From Chrysomallon squamiferum (taxonomy: Eukaryota > Mollusca > Gastropoda > Neomphalida > Peltospiridae): DNA of 64,000 nt. Below are positions 48,144-61,388 of this stretch, in pieces (positions within the stretch are counted from its first letter, which is position 1; each line of letters begins with the position of its first letter). The notes below the pieces were generated by a model that was not told the DNA's origin, searched no databases, and was given only the letters and a program-made list of their open reading frames with translations. The translations under genes and the position numbers were made by a program. The stretch lies in the NCBI GenBank assembly GCA_012295275.1, contig CM022672.1, positions 3,393,443 to 3,457,442 on the forward strand. Reading direction: 5' to 3'.

Positions 48144-51100
48144 GAGAATTTCATCATTTTAAATGTTTTGTATGTTGTGCCATTCTTGAGTGAACCACAG
48201 TGAACTGAATCAGATCAGGATTTTGTGATGTCTAGTGAACACCACTGTCAAACAAACACCCCACCATTCCTGTGGCATGTCTGACATCATCAGTGCTATT
48301 TTCTGACAAAAATAATTAAACTATAAGATTTCATGCCCCAGTAAACACATGAACCCAAGGAAATTTTCTTCTAATTCTGTGGAGAAAAAGAATGATATTT
48401 CAAAAAGAAGCCGAATTGTTTTATTTTCATTTAAATTTTTTAAGTTTTTAAATTTTTATTTTTTTTATTTATATATTTTTTTAATATATATTATTTTATT
48501 TATTTATTTGTATTTTTTTCAAACAATATTTACCTGATACAGAAAATATTAGTTTCTGTGAAATGCTATGGCTTTAACTGTTTTATCGACTGCAAATGTT
48601 GATCATTGACAGACATTTGTGACAGAAAGTGTGCATCATTAGGACAGTTAGTTAGGAAGTAACAGTTTGCTTTGTGCAATTGAAATATAAGACATGTAAC
48701 AATATGTGCATGCTTTTGCTCTTTCTTTTTTTAATATTGGTTTGTTTCACAAGTTTGTATTCATTTAAGACCAATATTTTTTGGTCATGATGTGAAAGTT
48801 TATGACTAAATGTTTATGATTTTAAAAATGCTCTGTTAATAGATATTATGAGTGAATGGAAGTGATTATATTGATTTTTTGCATTGCAAAAACAAAAACA
48901 ATAAAAATAATATATGTTATGAACAAATGTATATTTATATTATCTATCATGGTAACAACTTAAATGTTGTCTTTGTCTTGGTTGGGTCAGTGATGTATGA
49001 AATGTTGTATACTAATACAAGTATGAAGTTTGTGATAAAAATAAATAGTTTTTTTTTTTATTTAATTTGAAAGTATAAAATTTCATTGTTTACATTTTTT
49101 TTATTACTTGTATTTTCTGTTCTTTTTTCTTTGTTTTTTAATACCATTATCTGCAAATAATTGTTTTTCAGAATTTTTTTTTTAGAAATATCTTTCCAGT
49201 ACTCTTTCCAGTACAAGATTAGTAATAAATAGTTATGAATTTTATTTATGTTAATGTTAATGTGGTTTCTTTTGATTTAATATTAGGAATAGTTGAGACA
49301 ATCTGGATATAAAGCTAATTTGTATAAAATAAAATGTTTAGATATGTTAAATAAGTATACCAAGCCAGTCCTCTTTCCTCAGTTATTTTAGCTATATTTC
49401 CATTTTAACTATGAAATCTAAATAAAACATTTTTTTTGACAAAAGCAGCAACTTTATATTCTAAATGAATAATAGGTGCAGTGCTGCCTGCTTTCAACTC
49501 ACTATATATTTTGAATACATTTTTTTATTTTTAACTTTATCATCTTAATGTCTCAGTTTATGTACTGTTTAATGAAGTATACTTTTCATTCAGCAAATAT
49601 GAGGCTGCCATGAAAAAGACTGTCTATCCTTTGTCTGTAAATATAAGATGTAAGGAAATTTAGGATGAAATTACAAGATTGTAAAAAGATGTTTGAAAAG
49701 AAGCAAAAAGGATTCTTTTTATTTGTAACAAAAAAGTGTTTTAATCTTTTTATACTGACTGACAGTTAACAGGGAAGGAAAAAAAAAAACCCACACATTT
49801 GTATAGAAATATATTCCTTGAACATAAATGAAAATTGTTCCTGAAAGAATGGTTTCATTCTGTTGATTTCCATGGATCATGTAAATAATAAATTAACATG
49901 TATACAAAATTATAAATTTTCAGTAATAAATATTTTAGAAGCCAAAAACAGAACTCTTTTAAAGGTTAATTTAATTATTATTTTAATCTGCATGTTTTCA
50001 TTTGCATCAATTAATAATAATAAATGCAAATTTAGAAAATATTTTAATTTATTTATTTTAATTTTGTTTTTTTTTTATTGACAGTCATGTGAAAAAATAC
50101 CAACTGTGAAGTTTTAAACACAATAATATTCTGTCATCCAAAATTTTGTTCAAAAATAAAAAAAGCCCCGGTGGAATTATATTCAGTTATAGAATAAATA
50201 CAGGGTGTCTGGTAAATCATTTTTCACTTCATTAAAACTCTGTACCTGAGTTACAGTTTTAGTTCTCAGTTACAGAATGATAATTACTTGAAAAACATTT
50301 TAATACATTCCTGTAGAAAACATAATTGTTATCATTATGTATAAATCAGTGCTTCTAGTCATGTCATTTACATTGGCTCTGTGTTATATACATGATTAAC
50401 ATCATGGGGTGATAAAGAGTTGAGATTTCTGCAGATTAAAAAATTTGTTTAGTCTCTAATAAATAGAAAGTACTTGATGTAAATGCTTTATTTCATGTGC
50501 TGAGAAGACAGATTTTAGAAACAGAAATATATAAATCCCTGTTTATGGTTTTGTCATATTTCAGGTTATTGTTTCAGTTTAACTAATGGGTTAACCGTTA
50601 TTTTTTGGAGAGAAGAAGGCAAGAAAATTTTCCATAAAGTTATGAAATAAAGGTTATAATATATTTGATTGATACACAGACAGGAAAATGTGCAAATAAA
50701 TAGCCAGTGATCTGTTAACTAGGATATATATCATATGAGTTAATAAGATTTTGTGGCTAAGATATTGCATTTTGTTTTACTCTTCTTTTTTTGTCTTCAT
50801 ATTAATGCATACAAATTGTTTTCAGCAAAATCAGTGAATAACTTTGAATTTTGTGTTTATTAATGTGATATGCCTTTGCTCAATTTTCATGTAATTTTAT
50901 CTGTTAGTTTCTCTCCCATTATGCAGTTTATATAACTACATTGCACATTATTTTTTGTATAAATTACTGAAACTGTTATTTACCAATAGAATTACTGTTA
51001 AACAAAATCTAAAAATGTGACTTCTTAAGGAATGTCATTTAAAAAACATTTCCTTAATGCAAGAACCCAAGCAGTTAAAATTTTAAACCAAAAAAAAAAT

Positions 51101-51372
51101 ATATATATATATTTACTAAGTAGTTAATATTTTTAGCATTATGTGTTGTTCTCATGCTGTTTTTTTAAGATTAATAATGAGATGCTCATGTGCTGTTTGG
51201 CCAGTCAACATGTAGAGACCTGAAAATGGAGTTGCAAATTTTGCCTTGGGGAACTTGGGGTCCAAAGGGTTCAAATTTAAACCCATATTCCAATCAGTTA
51301 ATGTCACTGAAATAAATAATGATGTAATGAATGTGGAATAATTTCATAATTGTGTGACAGATGTACTGAAAT

Positions 51373-51406
<34 letters not shown>

Positions 51407-54400
51407 TTTTTTATCTTTTTATTATTATTATCTTTTTTTAATTATTATTAATTAATTTATTTATTTATTTATTTTTTATCTTTTTATTATTATTAATTTT
51501 TTTAATTATTATTATTAATAATTTATTTATTTATTTATTTGATTTCTCGTTTTACTTATTTGCACCCTTGCAGTCTCATGAAAGTTGTATATGATAATCT
51601 AGGAAACAGATACCTTTTACCATCTCCCTCATAAACTTGAATTTTGTTTAGTGAGATCAGTTCAATATGTTGTTTGTTTTTATTTTTTATTTTTTTTTAC
51701 TTTCAATTTCATATAAATACATTATGAAATGCTAAACTTGATGTTAAAAGTTGTTGTTTAGGGCATCCTATCATCATTCCTAAGAATATATGACAGTGAA
51801 AAAAAAGAATACTAATAATCAGCTATTGTATATATCTGGAGAGAACAGCTGAAAAGAAATCTTCATGATGGATTAATATGATTCTGCTCTTAGTAGTCAC
51901 TAGTTAGAAATATTTGATGGAGAAAAAAAAAAAAATGATGGAAAAAAAGAATAATGAAAGGGTACATGTAATGTGAATAAATAATACCAGTTTCATTCAT
52001 GTCCACCGATGTTTAAAGATTTATTATGTAGCCTATATGTATATATTATTATATATTATTATATATATATATACCCTTGTCACATTTGTCTCCATAAATA
52101 AATTATCATTGAATTATTTGTTTTATTGTTTGTTTGTTCATCTGTTATTAAAGCAGCTGCTGCCAGAAGGAAATGAAATACAGTCAGTCGCTTATCGGTC
52201 AAAAAGTTTAGTGATTTCAGTTTCAAAAAGAAAAACAGTGAATTAGAGACCAAGATGATAAATATTTTGTTTTCTGTATTTTTTTTATCATTCTTCAAAC
52301 CATTAAATGGTGTTCAAGCTTAAGAGTACAATTTTCTTTTTTCTTTTTTCTTTTTCATTTTATTTTTTTTTTTTTTTTTTTTTTTTGTTATAATAAAAAA
52401 TTAAATGTTGCAACCATTCCATAGTTTTAAACAATAAAAACTGGATAAAACAAAAGTTTTCTATTCATCTTTCCAGACACAAAGGACCTTTAGTGGCCTT
52501 CAGTGTACATTATGGAACAGTGCCTGGTATGGCAAAACACCAGTGAGAACTAGTTATGCAACCAAACATTTTTACAGATCGGTGTAGCACTTTATCCACA
52601 TGCTAAAGCCATTACCCCAATTATATGCAAATAATAATATTAAATGATCACAATTTGTGTTACCTAATATTAAGAACATATATACAATTAATTTGGGCAA
52701 CTAAATACATTTTTTCTTCAGCAGTTAACAGCAAAAGGATTTTTTACATACATCTTCCCATAGACAGAAAAGACAGTATTAAATATTTGATAATCTAGAC
52801 ATAATGCACCAGCCGGAATAAGAAAAAGCCAAGTGAGTTACTCAGAGATGTGTGGAACCAGCAACCTGTTGTACCCCAGGACATCTGCTCTAATTTCCAT
52901 GCAACAACCTTCCCCAGCAAAAAAACAACAATTACATATTGAAAAATATTGTTTATGTACCTTTTGTTTTGAAAAGGATTGTAACATTTGTAATGTTTAG
53001 AGTGAAACTGCTGCATTCAGATTTTAAAACGGCAACAGCTAAATAAACAAAAACAAGAACCATCGTTGAATATTTTATTTGTTAACATACTTGATTCAAG
53101 GGCATTACAAACTGTTGTAATCTACATGAAAGTTGAGCACTACAGGGAATGAAAACTGTAGCTGTGAATTTATTCTAATAGGCCATTATTTTGTACAGTG
53201 GACAAAACATAAACAAATTTAACAAAGGTTGCCATTTGTTTCATATGCAATTTTTACTGTACAAAGAGAATATATATATATATATATATATATTGAATTT
53301 AAGATTATTTGTACAATCGTTGGCCATTTACACAGTGCTAAAAATAACTCTTAAAACAACATCACTGATTTACATAAACAGAAATTGCGATATTCATACA
53401 CATGCGAAACAAAACCTTTCACTGATCAATAATGTACCAGCTCTCACTGAATTAAACATTGAAAAAAAAATTAAAAATTTAAAAAATATTTTTCAAAATA
53501 AGCAGATTTAATAAACTTGTAAAAAATTTATACATTCCTATTATACAGAAATTGGTGTTTTCAAAAACGATTGTTTTTAAACGTGAGATATAATTTGAAT
53601 TAAGCAAAGTATTTCTATTTTATTTCATGACTGATTGAAGATAACAATTAATTTTTTGTTGATAATCTGTTAACAAATCTAACACACTATAGTTACACAG
53701 TAATAGTTAATTATGAAAATATTAATGTTCAGATCAACAGACAAGTTCTACTGCTAAGCTATTTTGCACTGAAAAAAAAATGTATAACCAAATAAGTAAT
53801 TTATTTCAACATTACAAACCATAGTGTCTACTTGATATTCTTTTTAAGATGGCTGGGACCAGATAGACTATTAACATGGCAGATTGTTGTTAGACTTTTA
53901 ACACAAGTTGTGTTTATTTAAACAGACTTTTAATATGAAAAGTTGCTGTTTATTCAAACAGACTTAACATCACAAGCTGTTATGTTTACATAAAAAGTTT
54001 TAACATAAGATACTGCTGCTAGCTGAACTGATCATTATTTGACACAATAAAGTAATTTTGATTTATATATCCTCATGTACATTATTGTTTTTCAGAAGTA
54101 GTGGACTACAATTTTGTTAATGGATATATATATTTTTTTAATATGACTGCAGTTATCAGCTGAATTAATTTTTAAACAATTTTTTATATATATATTGCTA
54201 CAAATAAATATGATCAAAATAAAAATTCAATTTTTAAACTAATTTCAGAATACATATTTTAATAAATTAAGTAGACACAAAATATTTCTTCTATTTCAAA
54301 TTAGCTATATTTTGAACAAAATATTTTCATATAAATGTCTTTAAATAAATATGGTTTTGTAATACATTTCCTTTAATTTCTGTTCACCATCACTTAATAT

Positions 54401-55234
54401 AGCTACCATTTATATTTAAAAGTTTAAAAAAAATATATATATAAACATATATTTTTAATGTAATATTCAATTTAAAACCATTTGAGTATTACCCAATTTT
54501 GTGCTGTGCTTATTCTGCTTTGTTAAAAATCTTCTTTAAAGTTCTTTGAAAGTAAATTCTACAAAAAATCAAATGAAATAAATTATATACACAGTTCATC
54601 AAAGTAATTTGTTTTTCTTATTTCATAAAACCAAACTTTGCTAACAATAAAGTATGATAATAATATATTAAACCCACAGTCATAGTCTGTTTCCTGAAAA
54701 TAATTAATGAAATAAATTTTACAACAATCCCTCATATATTAATGTTTTAATGAATCTAAATTGACTAAAATGATTAAAGATAAAAATATTTGCTTAAAAC
54801 TTCTTCTTTTTTTAAATATAAAAAATAAATAATGAAAATCAAAAATAAATAAATACTGCTATAAATGGAAACTTGAAAACATTCAGATTCAGTACATTTA
54901 TTTACTTTTTCATAATATAACTTTTCATTTTGAAGTTCCTTTTTTTCTTTTCCATATAGACATATTATATTTGTTGCCAAAAATGCACTTATTGTATTTA
55001 AATGCAAAACAAAACACAAAGACAACACATTGAATTGATACGTGTATTTCATTTTCAAATAAACATTTCATCAACTGACACCATCAGTTATGTCTATAAT
55101 TAGTCTGTGTGTATGTATGTCTATGTTTGTGTGCATTACCATTATATGTACATTATATATGCATCACCATTGATATATGTACACATCTGTAAGTGTATAT
55201 AACTATATATGTGCATATTTCTTTTACTAGTGTA

Positions 55235-55276
55235 TATTTGTGTGTGTGTTTGTTTGTGTGTGTGTTTGTTTGTGTT

Positions 55277-55325
<49 letters not shown>

Positions 55326-55345
55326 GTGTGTGTGTGTGCGTTTAA
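55235..55345. repeat. GT-rich microsatellite with GTTT and GC interruptions
   Basis: GT units broken by TTTG motifs on the left and CGTG or GCG on the right, which suggests an old tract with several point changes. Confidence 0.93.
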
Positions 55346-57424
55346 GTGTATGTGTATTGCTTATAAAATATTAATGCATTCTGAAAGCATTTCTTGACAC
55401 ATTTTGCAGACAATACCCCTTCAACTTGAGAGCAAACGTGCAAATCTGAACACCCACTGTACAAAACACTTACATGTTTCAAAGATACGGTTATATGTTA
55501 AACTATAAGTCAACAGTGGAAAGTATTAATTCGTTGTGGTTTAACTTTACTGTAGATAAATACCAACAAGTTATAAAGTATTGACAAAACTACACTTAAG
55601 TAGGTATATATACATACAGACAGGTAAAAGGTGATGAGGTACAAATCATGATTTATACAGGTAACTACTAACAGGTGTGCATGTAGTTGTGTACATAAAA
55701 ACAAACCAGGTAAAGGTAGGAATGTGTAATCAGTGATTTGTTGAGAGTCATGCAGAAAGTATTCCAAACATGTAGATATGAAAATATATAATTTTTTTTT
55801 TTTTTTAAAAACCATTATTTTTTTTATTAAGCTACATTTCAAAGCTGCCCAGATTATGTTATTTATTAAAATGAGCTCAGGTAATACATACATACATACA
55901 TATATATATATACAGAGCTCATCTAATATAAATCTTAATCAAGTTAGTACAGAATACTGTATCAACAAAGTCAGTCATATGTTAATATTAAGTATAATTA
56001 TAACACTAATTACTATGCTGCTGTAAGAAGTATATAAAAATCAGTACAGAAGGAAAAAAACTTTACATCATATGTAATAATAATAATAAAAATATAAATA
56101 AATAACAAAAACCTTTTTCAGAAATAGATGAAGGAAAAAATAAAAAAAGAACATTATGATGAAAATATCTGTATGTATTACATGTCAGAAAAAGTATTGA
56201 ACAGTAAGTAACTACATAAACTTGTACACATTCAAGCTGTATCAGTTACAACAGAATGTTTCAAAATTCTGAAACATTGTTTTTTGTAGGAACTGATTAA
56301 CACATTCAGAAAGGTGTATGGACACCAAAACATGAACAAATATCATTCTCTGTTCTTTAACAAATCCTGGTGTTATTTTATTTGTATAATTAAGAAATTA
56401 AAACCATGATTTAAGAAAATAATATTTATCATTATGAAAGCTTACACCATTAGCAATTCAAAAATATAATTGTTTTTGAAACATTTTTTTTTAGGGAATT
56501 AGTACCAGTATTTAATGTATATGCAATCAAATACATTCCAGATATGATTGTGTGCATGCCTTGTATCATCGTTTTCTTGCCTTTATATAAAATACTCAAA
56601 ATTTTTCAAATATAGTTTCACTGGTTGTGGTTTATCAACAAATTGTATACATTTTTAAACCTTTCAGTAAAAGAAAATAGTTTTTCTTCATAATTGTTTA
56701 TTATTATATATATATATATATATATATATAAATGAATCATAAATTATTTAATAAATGCATAAACTTCTCTTTCTTTTTGCAACCTTGAAAATTTGTGCCT
56801 CTATTAATGCAGGCTTTTCTGTTCAAAATAGAACTTTTGATTTCAGTCTTATTTATTTATTTTTTTTTTTTCAGAAAATTCTCAGAGTAGATTGTTAATC
56901 AACATAGCAGTCAGTTTACAAGTTAAAGATCTATTCAATGAAATACAAGTGATACATTTTAATAATATTTTTTACAAATTTAAATATTTTTTTTTTACTT
57001 TAATTAGTAAAGATATTTAACTATCAAAAATGGGGTCCTTGTTTTGTAAAAAAAAATTCTGAATACTTTTATATATCACAAATTTAACAAATAACAAGAC
57101 AATGTAACTTTTTTTGTGTGTGTTTTTATGTTTTAAATTATATATATATATGTATAAACATACACGAGACTAGCAGTGGTTTGTGCAATAAATGTCAGTG
57201 TACAGGAAAACATTAACAATACCGAACCTGCTGAAATACTCATCCAAGATCAATAAAAACCAATATATTGACAGTAATAATAATCTTAATGTTCACAATA
57301 TTGGCATGTAAGTTTAGTACAGATTTCTATAGAAGAAAAACATGCACTATTTTACCTACTTCAAGTGATAATCATTTTATTGGCAACAGAAATTAATGTT
57401 TATTTGTGTGTGGGTATGGGTGTT

Positions 57425-57427
57425 CGT

Positions 57428-57481
<54 letters not shown>
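57425..57481. repeat. (GT)n microsatellite
   Basis: About twenty-five GT units, with an imperfect left end. Confidence 0.95.
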
Positions 57482-57487
<6 letters not shown>

Positions 57488-59416
57488 GACAAAGTGTTTA
57501 TTGTTATTGTTTTAAATAAAATACTATTCAGAGTCATTTCTCTTTATTTTAAATACTTAGTTTTTAATTTACAATGCTTATTTCTTTAGCCATGCAGATT
57601 TGTCATCACAGTTGCCATTGATCAATCATCTTAACATTCCAGTTTGGTGTCCGGATTTTTCTTTTTTTAAGAATAGAAACTATGAAAAGATAATCTATAA
57701 ATGTATGATACATAAAAAAAAAATGACAAGAAAAAGAAATCAGTTCTATGATCAAATGATGAAGGGAAACAAAAGTTTATCACATTTTATAAAATAGATG
57801 AAAAAAAAAAAAATGCTGCTACAAAAATACACTAGTTTTAAAATCAAGATGGACGGATGTAACAGAACAGTAAAGGTGGGTTTTTATTGGACCACAAGTC
57901 ATGAGCACCAGACGCAATTACAGAAAATCTAAAAAGCCATTTTTTTTATTTTTCTTAAAACCTTCAAATTCCATAATAACATAATGAGAAAGCTCTGTGT
58001 TTACTAAACAAAGTAAATAGTACAATACACACCACTGTGTTTCAACTACTCCAGAGGAAACAAAATAAACACAGAGTCAAGTATTTACACAGCTAGAGCT
58101 TCTATGATCTGTACTTTTGTGAATATTTCATTTTTTATAACGAGACATTTTATTATGAACATATTACAAGAGTTAGAAACTCAAAATATAAACTTGTAAA
58201 ACAGACAGTCCACCCACACTAAGATTTTAACTCACACCCTACCCTAGGGTTAAACTTTAAACACTCATTCAAGTGCTGTTTTAAAGCAACAAGGTCAAAC
58301 AGCAACGTAAATAGGAAACCTGATCTGTTTCGATGTTATATATTTTAGCTGATACCTGAATATAAACCTCTGTTATATATATATATTAATTTCAGGATGT
58401 ATGTGAAACATGCAACAAAGCTGATGTATTAATTTACTGTTATATTCATTATTTACTGATATGTTTAGTGTTTTATTTATTAATTATTTACTGTTATGCT
58501 TAGATTATAAAATAATTTATAATATAATAATGAGCTAATACCGAGTCAAAGTCATTTTACTCTGTATTTGCTGTTAGACCTTGGGTGTTAAATCTATCTG
58601 TTAAATATTTCCTTATAAATTATTTAATACTGCTACTCAATGTTTCATTATCTTTCTTTCTTGATAATATATATTTTTTGTTTTTTTCAAATTTAATTTT
58701 TACAACTTTTGGATCATAATTTTTGTTTTATCATTATTATTAAAAATCCGAAACTAATTCGCTATGACTGAAAAAAATAATAATAATAAACTGGCAATGT
58801 CATAATGGTTCATTATATGGCAAACCTATTCTACATTATTTTCACCATTATCTAAAATTTTAAAATACATTTAAAATAGAGAAATGATGTCATGAAATGA
58901 ATACAAAATGGAATGCTGTTTGTTATCATGAACAACATTTAATATATAATATATTTTAAAAAAAAAAAAAAAAATAATAATAATAATGTGCAGGCTATCA
59001 ATTTAATAAATTGAAAAAAAAAAACAGAGAAAGAAAAAAGGCAAGGGTAGACAACTCATGTCAAAGTACCATGCCACATGTTCACTGCAAATGTGAGGAG
59101 GACAATGTTTCACTGATTTTTTTTTTTTTTTTTTTTTAACACATGATTAACTTGTTTCAAACACTGTAATCATAATGTGAATTTTAACAAGCTGAGAGTA
59201 CTGTTATCACAACAGATACACAAGCTGTTGTATCCAAAAATCCACACACAATAATTTCATTATAATATATTCTTTTTTAAATCACTAATCACATGTGTAC
59301 TGTGTTGCTTCCATCCTTCACTTGACAGTTAAACCATCCCTGAGATCAAACACTTATCCCTGAAAAAAAAAAAATTGTTTTTTTTTTTTTTTATTTTTTT
59401 TTTTAAAGAAAATAGT

Positions 59417-59752
59417 TCAGTGGCTCTCAATTTGATCAATATCTAAGTCAGTCAAGGGGAACAACTCCGATGCATTGTCAGCATCATCACCTTGACAACC
59501 ACAACCACTTTCATCATCGTCTCCAATAAGTCGAACAGGTTCACATATATTAACTCCACTACACAAGTTCTTCATGGGCGTGCCATTCGAGAAACCCGCG
59601 TCCCCACCTAGGTGTCTGCTGTCTTTGATAGGACTGGCAGAAAAATAATCAACACCATGTTTTGTAGGAAAATCTGTGTCCTGTGGAGAGCTTGCTATTG
59701 GCATTAGACACATCACTGGTTCAGCATCGTCTCGAAACCGCGAGCTTCGCTT
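59417..59752 (-). CDS. Unrecognised gene, terminal exon
   Basis: The acceptor is TTCTCTTTCAG|AAGCGAAGC. 336 bases, 111 residues and TGA. The open frame extends through the whole exon with balanced codon use, unlike the flanking poly-T and AT sequence. Confidence 0.72.
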   Translation of the reverse strand, partial: KRSSRFRDDAEPVMCLMPIASSPQDTDFPTKHGVDYFSASPIKDSRHLGGDAGFSNGTPMKNLCSGVNICEPVRLIGDDDESGCGCQGDDADNASELFPLTDLDIDQIESH

Positions 59753-60670
59753 CTGAAAGAGAATTTTATTTGTTTATTTTTTAATAAAACATAAAAAATT
59801 AAATATTTTCAGTCATATTAATCTCTTATGTGTAAGTTAGAATCAACATTGTCAACGTGTAAGATAAACAGTAAAGTTCTAACAAATAGAGGACTGAATT
59901 ATTTTTGATGAATGAGAATACACAGTAATTATGTGCATGTGAATAATTTTCAGTAAGTATCTATCTCTGTATTTCTGCCTGCTTGCATCCAGTATAACAT
60001 ACATACATCAATGTCAAAAAATGTTTTAGTTTTTTTTTCTACTTGTAAGTGTTTGATAAAAATGCAGTATTTAAACTGTAATTTATTTTTCCTTTCATCT
60101 CTACAAAGTTACTGCACGTGAAAGAGATTGTACTACTTAAAATATTTCTCACATGATTAACTAGATTATGAAGTTAACCCAATCTCGGACATGTTGTAAG
60201 TTAGCCAAAAGGAGGACATTTTATGTGATGATTCCAACAAACAGGAACGCACATGCCATGGTTTTTGATGAACCAGCTGATGGCATGGAGTTGAAGAGGA
60301 AACAATTAAATGGGTGTGTTACAGGGAACTTATTTCATGATCTCAGCCATGCACCCCATTTACCAAGAAGATACTTTTAATTATCCCCGAGATAAGCTTA
60401 ATTAAAAAAGATACCATAATTATCAAAATATGTTATTATAATAAATTAATCTCTAATTCCTGGTATATTAATATGTCATCAAGGAAAACATTTTTTTTTT
60501 ATATATATTTTTTATAATTATTATTACTATTCCCTGTTCATTTTATTTGTGTTCAAAATTCCAATGCTGAAGGAAATTAAAAAAAAAAAAAAAAAGTTTT
60601 TAAATGTCACCTGCTGATCAAAGCCAGGAGTATCAACAGGGTCTGATCTCTGGTTACGTCCATAGGCAGT
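59417..60670 (-). CDS. Unrecognised gene, last two coding exons only
   Basis: I do not recognise this protein. Two exons (60611-60670 and 59417-59752) join in phase 0 and give 131 C-terminal residues before TGA. The first reads TAYGRNQRSDPVDTPGFDQQ. The second begins KRSSRFRDDAEPVMCLMP and ends in an acidic stretch (GDDDESGCGCQGDDADN) and LTDLDIDQIESH. There is no membrane segment or known catalytic motif. The Ser/Pro/Asp-rich, Cys-containing composition would suit the cytoplasmic tail of a receptor or channel, or the disordered end of an adaptor; this is a guess. The codon use and clean splice sites, set in very AT-rich DNA, argue that it is real. Upstream exons should lie at higher coordinates or beyond the window. 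Confidence 0.7.
59926..60194. repeat. Direct repeat, copy 1 (about 270 bp)
   Basis: Starts TAATTATGTGCATG and ends near CTCGGACATGT. It is closely similar, with scattered substitutions and small indels, to 61118-61388 in the same orientation. It lies in the intron between the two exons of the unrecognised gene. Confidence 0.9.
60611..60670 (-). CDS. Unrecognised gene, penultimate exon
   Basis: The acceptor is TTATTTTTCAG|ACTGCC and the donor is CAGCAG|GTGACA. 60 bases, phase 0 at both ends, so it could be skipped without breaking the frame. It lies between the two copies of a ~270-bp direct repeat. Confidence 0.68.
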
Positions 60671-61117
60671 CTGAAAAATAAAATTAACATTTGTATTATC
60701 TATTACACAATGCATTAACTTTCCCACAAGTGGGTGGATTTGTATGCATATGTACACATGTGTGTATTGTCTTCTTAATGAGAAATTTAAATCCACTCTT
60801 AGTCATTTCCTCTTAATGACCTCACTGCAAATTATGATGGGAAATGTTTTCTAATTATATTTTTTTTAAACAAAAGAACAGATATGCATGTACAAACAAA
60901 TACAGATAAATACACACATATAATCACAAACACACACACTCACTCATACACATATGCTACAAAATCTTTTTCTCTCTCTAATGCGGAATTTCAACATCTT
61001 TTCTTTCTGAAACTCACATATGCATTTACAATTAATTTACTGTGATAATTAAATGTGTCCATTAAAATTTGATAAAATTATGGTGCATATATTATCTGTG
61101 ATTACCAGGGGCCATAA

Positions 61118-61388
61118 TAATTATGTGCATGGGAATAATTTTCAGTAAGTATCTATCTCTGTATTTCTACCTGCCTACATGCATCCAGTATAACATACAT
61201 ACATCAATGTCAATATAAATTTTAGTCATATTTCTACTTGTAACTGTTTGATAAAAATGCAGTATTTAAACTGAGATTTATTTTACCTTTCATCTCTGCA
61301 AAGTACTGCACATGAAAGAGGTTGTACTACTTAAAATATTTTTCACATGATTAACTAGATTATGAAGTTAACCCTTTCTCAGACATGT
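61118..61388. repeat. Direct repeat, copy 2 (about 270 bp)
   Basis: The second copy of the sequence at 59926-60194, about 920 bp further on and upstream of the 60-bp exon on the minus strand. Shared landmarks are AGTAAGTATCTATCTCTGTA, TAACATACATACATCAATGT and ATGATTAACTAGATTATGAA. Confidence 0.9.

Larger units (their letters stand above)
48144..59416. other. Long noncoding stretch between YKT6 and an unrecognised gene
   Basis: The left part should be the YKT6 3' UTR; a candidate polyadenylation signal AATAAA is at 49040-49045, and several others follow. The right part should be the 3' UTR or downstream region of the minus-strand gene that stops at 59417; the two genes are convergent. Between them are AT-rich sequence, poly-T at 51392-51412 and 52365-52386, T/A repeats duplicated at 51410-51540, TA runs, and GT tracts at 55235-55345 and 57425-57481. 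A patch at 52800-52920 is more balanced in composition and may be a decayed SINE. No exon was recognised in about 11 kb. Confidence 0.6.

Noticed and set aside
50198-50222. ACAGGGTGTCTGGTAAAT, resembling the end of a known class of mobile elements
   Set aside because: No inverted partner or target duplication was found nearby.
52800-52920. Possible SINE fragment on the minus strand (GGTTGCTGGTTCCAC)
   Set aside because: Only a weak B-box-like word; no second copy in the window and no clear ends.
60168-60380. Forward open frame of 70 codons with balanced composition
   Set aside because: It begins inside direct repeat copy 1 and does not continue in copy 2; no recognisable domain and it lies in an intron of the opposite-strand gene.
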